Shown here piece by piece: positions 12,701 through 21,552 of a stretch of 64,000 bases of DNA. Source of the DNA: Ectocarpus siliculosus (lineage: Eukaryota > Sar > Phaeophyceae > Ectocarpales > Ectocarpaceae); NCBI GenBank assembly GCA_000310025.1, contig FN649727.1, positions 8,784,813-8,848,812 on the forward strand, in the 5' to 3' direction. Numbering within the stretch: the first letter of the stretch is position 1; each line of letters opens with the position of its first letter. Both the position numbers and the translations under genes were made by a program. The notes under the pieces were generated by a model. That model did not search any database. It was not told the DNA's origin and saw nothing but the letters and a program-made list of their open reading frames with translations.

Positions 12701-15700
12701 GGCCGCGCTGAGCACCTAGTTCGGAGCCATGTCGGACGTTCGCATGGGCTGAAACAGAGGCAGTCTTCAATAATATTGTCTTAACCTTATGTTAATCCCT
12801 TGCTCTCTAGGCAACATGAGACGAGCACTAGGCACCTGACAGCTCGGATTGAAGATTGATTCACATCGTCCATCCTAATTAATCCCCTTGCTCCCCCTCC
12901 CGCGCGCCGCCTTGTTTTTTTTTGTTCCTTTTTTTCTCGCAGGCAGGGAGCGTCCCTGCTGTCGTCCCCTGTCTCTCTGCGATTCTTCCTCCACCTCCAC
13001 CGCTACGGCGGTACCACCAGGTGTGCTTCTCTTTTCAGTTTGTTTGGGCGTTCTCGAGCGTCGTGTGCGGGTCGGCGGCGGCGGCGGGAGTGTTCTAAGC
13101 TCTGTCAGCCATAAGGGCGCTCCTGCGGCACCCGAAGGCCCGAGAGGTGGTTTGTTGTAATCGGTCTGCCGTACACGCCCGCGGTGCGCGTTTGAGAGCT
13201 TACCCCACGTCTGTGGGCAAGACTCCCGCCCGCCTGTTTCACACCGTTACCACTGTTTGGGCCTGCCTGTGGGTGTACGGCGTGGTGATGGCCTGACACG
13301 AACGGGCTCCGCGAGGTACACACCTCGCGCCATCCTCCCTGAACAACCGTCGCCCCCCCTCCCCAATCGAACCCCATGTCTTGCACCCCCCCCCCCCTTT
13401 CCCTCGTAGTCGTCTCCGGGGACAGCTGCAGTTTCCCTCGCACATGGGAAACGCCTCCGCGATGCTCTCGAGGACCGGTTTGCCCGCCCTACCGTTCCTG
13501 CAGCACGCGCTCCTGACGCACTGGGCGCTGTCCGGAAGGATGGGGAGGGCGTGGGGTCTAGCAGCTGCCGTGGTCGACATGGAGGCGTTCGTGCTGGGGA
13601 AGACGGGTAGGTCCGTCGATAGGTCAGATTTTCGCCTCGCCTTTTCTTTTATCTTTTGTATTCATCCGTGTTTCTCTACATAGCTGGCCAAAGGTTGAGG
13701 TTGGCTGTGATTTCCGAACCGTATCACCACGGGTCCATCTTTGACCATGGGACAATCTGTGACCCATGGATCACCTCTCCACCACTGGCTGCCGCACGCC
13801 TAAGTTGACAAGCAGCTCGGCTTGCACACGGGTGTGCGCGTGCGGCTCAGCGTACTATCCCCCTCTCCCCAAGCCGTAAGGTATTTTGAATAGCCCTCCG
13901 CGCGCCCTTCCTTCACCCTCCTCCCCCGCCTCTGCAGGTCCAACCTGCAAGGGCAGCGAGGATTCTGCCTCCAGACAACAGTCATCGTCAGCCAGACACA
14001 AGGCGACGCCCTCCTCTTCCTCTTGGTCGTCATCGCCGCCCACGCTGACGCCGACGCCCGTCCTCTCCCAGGAGAACTTGGACGTCTTCATCACCGCCGT
14101 GGTGAAGCTGTTGCCGGCAAGCCTCGCCCTGGCCTCGCCGCAAAAACCATCGGCGGAACCCCCAGGAACAAGTGTCCAAGGTGGCGCGACACGTAACGAT
14201 GTGACGGGTAGCGGAGTCGTGTACACCGAAAGTGGATCCAGAGTAAGGGGGCCCATCCCCGGGGTTTCCAGCAGCCCTTACGAGGAGCTGGAGTGCCTCG
14301 GCATGGTGCTGGAGTGCCTGGTGGAAGCGTGCATCGAGAGCCTGTACAACGGGGCGTGGTGAGTGAAAGGATGAGGATCAGGATCCCTCTTTGCAGGGGT
14401 CGTTTCTTGGCCTTGCCTTCCTGCTGGCCTTGTCTTTGCGACGGCGGTCTGTTTTGTCCCCCACGGGTGCATGGTGTCGTACGCCTTTTGACTCTGTCGA
14501 CCTCCCCGTCCGTCAATAGTTAAGTGTCGGTTAGACACAAAGTGTCCGGACGTCCGGATGGGACGCGCATGACCACTATGCTTTTTGGTTCCTGTGGCGT
14601 GTCGGGTGTTCGTCCAATGCGTTGTTGTTTCTCAGATCTAGAACTACCTATGGTCTATGCAGATCGTGGTCAAAATGTTGCTCTTTCTGTTTTTTGGAGA
14701 GAGATACGGGAGTCTGTCGTCGTAGCTCGCACTGACTGTTGTCGTTGTCTTCTTCAGAGCATGCTGGTAGAGTGGCAAACACGCTATTTACAACCGATAC
14801 CTCCTTCGTTTATGGCAGAAACCACGCCCCCCCCCCCCCTCGGACTCACTCGCCGCCGGGTGCACCTACTGATGGCCTTGCGATGTTCCACTTGGTCTTT
14901 TCGTGGGTCGTTGGCGGAACAGGAACTCATCTGCGGGAGCGGAAGAGCTAACAGCACTAGGCAGGCTGCTGCGGCGGTGCGTGCTGCCCGTGGCCTTGTG
15001 CTGCTCCAAGACCCTCAGGTAACGTACATGGTTTAGCCTCTTCTACTTCAGGTTGTTCATTTGTGTTCGTGTTGGTGTTTGTGGTTGTTTAGCAACCGAT
15101 GTCAAACCACTATTAGCCCAGTCAGCGTCACACCATGTGAACAGACAACATGAAACCATTACACCTGTCAGCATCAAACCATTTGACCAGACAACATCGT
15201 CAGCACTGACTGGTCGAATGGTTTTATTTGGGTTGCTAAAGGCTGCAGGCGGAGGTTTTGTCGCCCTGTAGTAGGTCACTCCTCTGCGCGGCACGCATTC
15301 TCTGGGTACATACGACGGCACACACGGAGCTTTCTTTCCGGAGCTTTCTGGCATGAGCTGCACTGTATTTTCCTAACGCCTCCTTCGCTCCGTCCTTGAT
15401 GGATGGAGGGCTTGCTGCTTTGCCCCCCAGGTCTTCGTATGAAGGCCGAAGAAACGCGTCGAGAATGTTCATGACGCCATGGCGCAGCTACATGTAGGAT
15501 GCCTGGTAGTGAATGGGGCCGCCGGTCCTTCCCAAAATCATGCACAATAGCCCTACACTCCAATGTATCCACACACGAAATATGTTTCGTGTTCCATGTT
15601 TTTTTATCCCGCTACAAGACCTGCGTCTTTTTAATTCGTGTGCCGGTTAGCGCAGTCGATGCTAATTCGAAAACACACGAAACGTTGGCTTTTTAGGGCG

Positions 15701-17157
15701 CTAGAGAGCCAACTGGAGCGAGCTCTCGCCTGGAGGTGTTCCCAAACGTTGGACGTGAATGGCGTGCGGGATAGGGGAAAGAGTGCTGCTGTCCCCGGCG
15801 GTTCAACCGAGGGGGTGGACTTTGGTGCGGCGAGGCTGTGCAGAGGGCTGCTGGAGCAATGCGATCTGTGTGCCGACGCCGTCAGGACGCTTGGCACGGC
15901 GGTGAGCCTGGCAGCGAAAGCGTGTGCTACAGCAAGTGGGCGCGGTGCAAGTGCCGCGTACATAGCATGGGCGCGGCTGAATTTGGCGACACGTGTGTTG
16001 GAATTTCAACCTATTTCGACCGTAGTTTTCGTCCCTCTCCGCTTCCATTACCTGGTGGCGGAGTGTTTGTTTTTTGTTTGGCGACATGCGACGTGGTTTC
16101 GATCTCAACACGTTGAAACTTTACTCTCGTCTGTCTTTCCCCCCCCCTTCCCGCTTTAGGTTCGCTCTGCGACTTTTCCTGAAGAGAAAGACGGGGGTGC
16201 AGACGCCCCCTCTGCCCTGAGACCCCACCGGACCGTTCGAGACCGCATCGTCAAGGTGACCGTAGAAACAGCAGCATACGGAGGTCCTGATTTATGCTGT
16301 CGCACGTGATGGCCACACCGTAGACTCCCTGCTGCGTGCCCCCCTCCCGCCATTGGTTCGTCGGGCGTGCATGCCCATCTGTTAGCGATGTCGCTGGCTT
16401 TATCCCGCCCTCTCTCTCCCCTTTTTCCACTCGCGTCCTCACTCTACATGCCGTGGCATGTCCGCCCACGAAAATTACCAGATCCTTCCCGGCGCGGTGT
16501 TGCAGAGCGATCAGCTCTCCGCCGCGGTGGATCACGCTCGCGGGGTGCTGCAGCTGCCGCGGAAGGCCGGGCGAGACGACGACGACGACGGGATAACCGG
16601 GGACAAAGACGAAGCGTCCCCTGGTCACAAGCTTCCCAGGCCGACGTCGAAAACCTCTAGTAGGAGAGGAGCGTCCGAGCGCCTCTTGTCGCGATGTGCT
16701 GCTGCTGCTGCTGCTGGCGGCGGCGAGGGGCAAGGAGGAGAGGTTGGGGGGATGGTAGCGGATACCCGGAGGGGAGGCGTCGTGAGAGGGAAGTTGGGAG
16801 GAATGAGGTTGTTGAGCCTTGGCGCAGAGCTGAGGGTGTCCTGGGCTGGAGTCGAGCCGTCCAACAAAGACGGGGGTCGCAGGTGAGCACGGCTAGAGCG
16901 GCACCTTAAGCGGGATGCTTCCCACCCACCCCCCAGTCTACGAGGACCGGTGTTGCAAGACAAGAGAAAGCAGGAAGTTAAAAGCATGATGTCACAACGG
17001 TGGTTCGGTGTGGCTTGGATAAGCATACTCCAGAGTAACTCGTGGTCATCCGTTGTTGGAGTTTTAATTGCCCAGCATCTCTCCCAACTTTCTGGCGATT
17101 CTGACTTCGTTTCCTAGGCTTGGAACCCCCGCCAGCAGAGAACAAGTGCTGCTGTAG
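129..17157 (+). CDS. FANCI: FANCI (Fanconi anemia group I) gene, 5'-incomplete, main copy
   Basis: FANCI forms a heterodimer with FANCD2 that is monoubiquitinated and clamps DNA during interstrand-crosslink repair in the nucleus. Exons whose splice phases agree: 129-308, 845-995, 1505-1716, 2118 to about 2364, 2754/2756-2887, 3444 to about 3559, about 4198-4328, 5059-5386, 6230-6277 (weak), 6852-7283, 7648-8169, 8711-9098, 9659-10119, 10465-10877, 11204-11366, 12324-12477, 12943-13020, 13410-13606, 13938-14358, 14923-15018, 15697-15901, 16160-16255, 16482-16882, 17118-17157. Matches remembered from animal FANCI, in order: VDEEDVPVVV; FLLLLPHRRHVAAVHSLLDK; ALDLLLELSENCPDL; RLLDKAARCLAVL; DAERKSAIVLATHLI; LFR-GTVKCSKALPILRKA; VLAALSAGLPRSEEAAVLSW; and PGAVLQSDQLSAAVDHA, against the C-terminal P-x-L-I-F-x-I-E-Q-Y block. 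The order is that of FANCI. The 3559/4198 junction does not agree in phase, so those edges are uncertain. An in-frame TAG at 17155-17157 ends the frame before the acidic tail found in the duplicate. Confidence 0.83.
3444..3559 (+). other. FANCI: FANCI exon with the monoubiquitination-site lysine
   Basis: This exon aligns with the segment of animal FANCI that contains the ubiquitin-acceptor lysine (K523 in human). The exon reads RLLDKAARCLAVL, then MNHVQKQVF; the lysine in VQKQVF lines up with the lysine of the human L-R-K-A-M-F context. The following exon continues with DAERKSAI, as expected from the human LDARKSAV that follows the site. The acceptor is a clean pyrimidine-rich cag at 3441-3443, in phase 1 with the previous exon. 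The donor (CAG|GTCTTC at 3560) is plausible but out of phase with the next acceptor, so the end is approximate. Confidence 0.7.
3858..3899. repeat. Heptamer tandem repeat (GGATATT)n
   Basis: About five copies of the 7-base unit GGATATT lie in a FANCI intron. Just upstream, at about 3694-3740, a TTG run changes into a GGT run. These are simple repeats with no coding role seen. Confidence 0.8.
4498..4660 (+). mobile_element. tRNA-derived SINE-like sequence in FANCI intron
   Basis: A perfect A-box (TGGTCTAGTTGG, 4498-4509) is followed by a perfect B-box (GGTTCGAATCC, 4542-4552), the spacing of an internal RNA polymerase III promoter. The cloverleaf is not good: the T-stem has mismatches and the 3' end does not pair with the 5' end, so a working tRNA is unlikely. 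A second A-box-like motif (TGGCCTAGTGG) starts at 4604, perhaps from a second tRNA-derived unit. A SINE fragment is the best reading. Confidence 0.45.
4815..5035 (-). repeat. Dispersed repeat, two monomers, related to 61.7-62.8 kb
   Basis: On the minus strand this stretch carries GTACTCAT next to a poly-C/G run, then blocks similar to CCCTACAAxGCCGGGAxGGA and GGTTCTCACCGGACCAG. The same blocks occur in plus orientation at 61,673 and 62,264. Two partly diverged monomers lie head to tail here, just upstream of the FANCI exon at 5059. The nature of the element is unknown. Confidence 0.6.
7520..7587. other. Assembly gap (68 N) in a poly-C tract
   Basis: Unsequenced bases are flanked by C runs on both sides, within the FANCI intron between the exons ending at 7283 and starting at 7648. 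In copy B the same place (about 42,947-42,966) is an uninterrupted C run of about 20, so the gap is probably a homopolymer that failed in sequencing. Confidence 0.95.
9150..9363. repeat. TC and GA microsatellites in FANCI intron
   Basis: A (TC)n run at about 9153-9191 is followed by an interrupted (GA)n run at about 9329-9363. The duplicate at 44,795-44,893 has an uninterrupted (GA)n of about 99 bases, nearly three times longer. Confidence 0.85.
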
Positions 17158-17499
17158 AGCAAGCTTGGAGGTAGTCAGGCCTTTGCCCCTACCCCTCTGG
17201 CCACGAGCGTGTCGTCGCTTGAAACCGGACAAGGAAAGTCTCGCTATCCTGTACTCCTATTTTGCAACATGGCGACGATGCATCCAACGGTCACGATCAA
17301 GGCTGCACCCAGTGCATAGTTTAGGCACGCGTCTTTGTACCATTGCGGTACATACGTGGTGGCACACTTTGCTTGATTGAGTGAACGGATGCCCCCCCTC
17401 CCCCCGCCGCGCGTCCTGTAATTTTGCCGATTTTTTTTCGCGACCGTTCGTTTTACGACGCTCCTTCCTCCAACACCCGAACGCCCTTCTCCCGCCTAG

Positions 17500-18025
17500 C
17501 AGAGAGGCAAGCACGCCATTTGCAGCAGCAGCACCGACGCTCGCTGCGCAATCATCGCGCCCGGCACCTTCGACTCTCCGTACTGCAGACTCGGTAGAAT
17601 GGCGGCGGCGACAGCAGGGGCAGCCCCACGGTGAGTCTCCCAACACAGCGACGAGCGGAGAGGCAGCCCAAGCCGTCACTCAAGGCGAAATTTTCGCCGG
17701 CACCAAGGTTAACGCCGTTGAGCCTTCTTCGTGGGTAGAAGAAGCGGCGGAAGGCGGTAGCAGTGCGGTAGAGAGAGCCGGTAGCGGTGGGGTGGGGCGG
17801 GGTCCGTCCTTTTTTCCGCGGGATGGCGCCGGAGGAAGCAGCAGCGGGAGGCTGGAGGGGGCCCCGGGGGATGAGGCGACCGGTAGTCGGATGAGCCCAG
17901 GGGATGGCGGCGACGTGCATGGAGAGGGTGGATTCGAAGCTTATGAAGAGGAGGAGGAGGGGGAGGAGGAGCAGGAGGAGGTAGACCAATTTCGGGTGGT
18001 TGGAGGGTGGGGCACTTTTTCGTAG
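17500..18025 (+). pseudogene. FANCI: FANCI acidic C-terminal tail exon, downstream of the nonsense codon
   Basis: The acceptor tag at 17497-17499 opens a frame of 175 codons ending at TAG 18,023-18,025. It is rich in Ser/Ala/Gly and ends in an acidic stretch (runs of E around 17,945-17,985) and a final WGTFS. The phase fits the exon ending at 17,237, but the TAG at 17,155 lies between it and the rest of the protein. In copy B (54,237-54,753) the same tail is reachable in frame. Animal FANCI also ends in a short acidic region, but this tail is far longer and not alignable. Confidence 0.55.
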
Positions 18026-19685
18026 GGCGGGGGACTGGCGCGAGGTTTGTGGCGTGACGGGTAGGCTGCTGCTGTAGGTAAGAAATTGTGCTGCCTTTGT
18101 CGGCATGGTTCTGCTGTTTTGATGTACCGCCGCGAGGCGGTTTTGCTTCAATTTTTTGCCGGTGGTGTTCAGTAGGTAAATTTGTGCCCCTTCTCAAACG
18201 TTGAGTGGTATACCGATTTTAGAAAAATGCAAGGTCTTGTCGCCGTCGCGACGTTTGGAGTGCGAAGTCTACATGTTGTGGAGCGGAACGTCCTGCGTTC
18301 AGTGTTTGACGCCACCTGCTTGCAACAATTTTTGGCCGGTCCAACTACAGTAGCAGGCTCGACGTTGCGAGGCACGGTTTCCTCTGTTCGCTCACTTAGC
18401 GTTGGTGATAAAGATGTTAAGTCGTTCCTATTGGTCACCATTGGGTGCCGCTGATTTCTGATTAGCCGAAATTGCATCAGTCATGTAGGAAACAATCTGG
18501 TGGTGTCTCGTGTCGTCTGGTGCTTGGGCAGGGAGTTACAGGGAGGGCAGCTAACGACGCTCGTCGTAGGGCGTTGCGGTGTAGACACATTAGCGTGGTG
18601 ACGGAGCCGACGTATGTACGATAGTGTATGTTGGCCGTCCATTTTTGCACAGCATGTGCAAAGAACCATGTGCAAAGAACACTGCTGTTGTGAGTTGTAG
18701 TTCTCGTCCTCATCTCGCCCCCGCGCTAGAAAATGACAAAACATGAAAACGTAAAGGTCGCCATCGGCTGTAGCCCGCGAATGTCACCCGCCCCGCGCTC
18801 GCCATCTCCCGTCATATTTCTGGCAACCCGAAGCTAGCAGCTGTCTCTTCGCCGTTACTTCTCATTGCCTACCACAACACGGTTCGACGAAGCCATTGAT
18901 GGAACACATTCATTCTCGTCTCTGTCTCAGCAGCTCTTGTCTAACGCACGGCGACAAGCTGTACCCAATATCTGCCAACTGCCGGTTTTACAAGGCCCAA
19001 ATGCTCAATACCAAAAGGTACAGCACGCCATGGCACCGCTGCACTGTACTCGCTCGTGATCGTAACCCAACAGTAATAACACAGAGTAAATGCAGGGCGC
19101 ATCACCACCACGTAATAAAAACGAACTTGTGCAGGAATGCATGCAAGAGGGAGAGAGCGGGTTCGCGACAACGGCATCCTTTTCAAAACACAGATAAGCA
19201 ACGAACAAGGTGTCCTCCTGAAACTGGGGGGTTTCAGTCACGACTAAAAAAATGTCACAAAAGAAATGCGATGTGATGTTTTCACAATTCCAGTATCACA
19301 AGATTATCCTTACCCGTCTTGCGCGTGGCTGTGTTTTCACCACCTTGCCTCACGGCTACGAAACACGTTGCCCTTGGAAGGGAGAATGGTCCCTACAATG
19401 TAGGTACGAAATTTAAGAGAAATCTCACGCCCAGTACAGCGCTAAACAAGCGCTGGGCCCAAAAAAGAGTACCATAGCCAAAGAGAACCATGGATGGGTC
19501 GTCATCGCCGACAACAACGAAATTTGCCAGGATTGTTCGACACCACAGGCAGTCGCCGTGAACGTGAGCCAGATATGCGACGTCAAGTTACACGTCACAC
19601 ATTTTCGCTCATGCGAGCTTCTCCCCTGTCTTCTTCATCGCGTCGGCAGTGACTGCTAACGCAGCCAGCGTCTTCCATCTCGTCC

Positions 19686-20284
19686 TCACCCCTGCAACAC
19701 ACGAAGTACGCCGAACATAGCATTCTCAGTTGTATTGTAGTGCCAGGCCTTGGCGCGATCGTCGTGCATAAGGCTTGCCTATAAGACGGTCCTAAGTGTG
19801 CACGAACCTTCTCTCGCACAAATTCCAGGTCACTCCGAGTCCCAACCGTGTCCGGGTGGTTCTCACCAAGCTTCTTGGTACGGATTCTGAGGGCCCTCTC
19901 CAATAGTGGAAATGCCTCCGTGTGCTTCTCCTGCGGGCAATTGAGACGCAGGGTTGAGGAACAAATCGGGTGTGCAAACGGTTTAACAACTGCCGCGATG
20001 ACTTTTTTCGTCCAAGCCATTGGCAACTGATGTCACCGTTCGTTCAGCAAGCCCGCCGGCTTAAGCCAATTCACGGTAAGACAACGAAGCGCCTCACCTT
20101 ATTGTCCCGAAACGTCCTGAGCATGCCACAAAACAAAACCGGAAAGTTGTTTCGAGATGGGCTGTCAACATCGCTGCCCGGTTGTTGAGCACCGTATGTA
20201 CAACATCCACAGGGCGCCAAGAGAATTATACTGGAAAGGTCTGGCGGCTCTCACCTGCACTCTCAACAACTCCGCCCGGTTGTA
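19686..20284 (-). pseudogene. Relic 3' end of an NB-ARC-TPR gene
   Basis: The last TPR exon (19,808-19,930, 41 codons; [20 protein letters not shown]) and the terminal exon with its stop (GGG TGA, stop at 19,686-19,688) are preserved. Only the last 10 codons of the next upstream TPR exon remain (20,255-20,284) before the sequence changes to GCP3. It matches 56,399-57,008 and, more distantly, 25,278-25,866. With no NB-ARC head and a single full TPR, it cannot make a receptor alone. Confidence 0.8.
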
Positions 20285-20339
20285 GATGTGCTGCAGAGTG
20301 CCCCACGAAGTCTCCAGCACCTCGAACATCATGTAGTTG
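20255..20339 (-). other. Chimeric exon: GCP3 head, TPR tail
   Basis: On the minus strand an acceptor (ttgcag) opens SNYMMFEVLETSWGTLQHI (GCP3) and continues without a frame break into [10 protein letters not shown], the last ten residues of a TPR exon, ending at an intact TPR donor (CAG|GTGAGA). The junction (20,284/20,285) lies in the right arm of the TPR palindrome. Whether the exon is transcribed is unknown. Confidence 0.75.
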
Positions 20340-21458
20340 CTGCAATGGGGGGGGGACGGTAACATGAGCCGAAAGCAGTAGCCATCAAGTCATTGGTCAT
20401 CGTGAAATGTGTGGTAAAGGGGTCGCTGGAGGAGACAGAATAAAGACAACGACAACAGCAACAGCAACAACAACAACAGCGGCGTTTACAGCAACCAAAA
20501 CAACAATGCGACGACCACAGCAACAAATACAACAATAGCACAGAGAGCACGTCACCGGACACCACAAGTTGCCTCAACCACAGCGAGCATACCAAACTAC
20601 AGAATTGAATCCGAAACAAGCGTGAGCTCAGGATGGTGGGAATGGAGATCACGCATCTGATGCCAGCACCGCCACACGCAGCAGTCACAGACACGGAAAG
20701 ACTCAGGAACCAGACCAAGCGCAGAAGCCTCCGCGACTCCGTTGTGACGCAAGAAGCAACACACATGGTGAAAACATGCCATAGGCCGTCGTGAGGAAAT
20801 TATATACGACTACTGAAGCAGGAGCGCGTGTGTTCGTCCGAAGCAAGCTCCAAGTTGGCAAGGAATGTACACCATACACGAGGTTCTCAAAATTCGAGTT
20901 CACTGCTGGTCGTGTCCCTACCGTCACCTACACACCGGGGGAGATTAGCTACATTGTACACGAGAGTTGTTGCAGTCCAACAGCGATAACGCCGCCGGCC
21001 CTTGTTGGCTGTTGCTTCCCAAGGAACATGACGCACTTTCATGTAGCAGAAACAGACCATCCAAAAATCGAAAAACAACGCACGAACGTATCCTGAATCG
21101 ACGAGGCTAGGGCTAACCTGAGTTTAGTGGTGAGGGAAAACATCTGTCCGCGAACTAGGCTGCACCGGTGCAGCGCGCCTTTCAGCTCCAGAAGGGCTTG
21201 CTCCAGCTGTCGTCCCATCATGTTGTAGAAGTATTGTGTTCGTGTTTCAAAACGCCGAGGCACCAAGGCCAAGTGAACAACCACCACAACACGACAGCAA
21301 AGGAAAACAAAGAACATCACGGAGCAACATGACGAGAGAGCCCAAGAAAACAACAAGAGAGTGGGCGCGGGTGATGTCGTCAGTCAGGGTTGACAAGAGC
21401 CAGTAAGGGGCGTGTTGGGTGTTGGTGCACCACGGCAGGCGCAAGAAAGTGTTTTTTT

Positions 21459-21460
<2 letters not shown>

Positions 21461-21547
<87 letters not shown>
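21461..21547. repeat. (TC)n microsatellite
   Basis: About 87 bases of uninterrupted TC dinucleotide, located between GCP3 exons. The open frames that cross it in several phases are artefacts of the repeat. Confidence 0.97.

Positions 21548-21552
<5 letters not shown>

Larger units (their letters stand above)
7175..20284 (+). repeat. Segmental duplication, copy A
   Basis: This block is collinear with 42,613-57,008 and similar over nearly its whole length, with scattered substitutions and small indels. The left edge lies inside a FANCI exon. The right edge lies inside the palindrome of a TPR exon: after CGCCCGGTTGT the copies separate, copy A going into GCP3 sequence and copy B into the rest of the TPR exon. 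Copy A lacks the 1.2 kb transposon present in copy B, and it contains the 7520-7587 assembly gap. Positions 18,026-19,600 inside it hold no gene I can recognise. Confidence 0.93.

Noticed and set aside
15600-15680. tRNA-like D-arm (GGTTAGCGCAGTCGATGC)
   Set aside because: No matching T-arm or acceptor stem; it lies in a FANCI intron just before the exon at 15,697.
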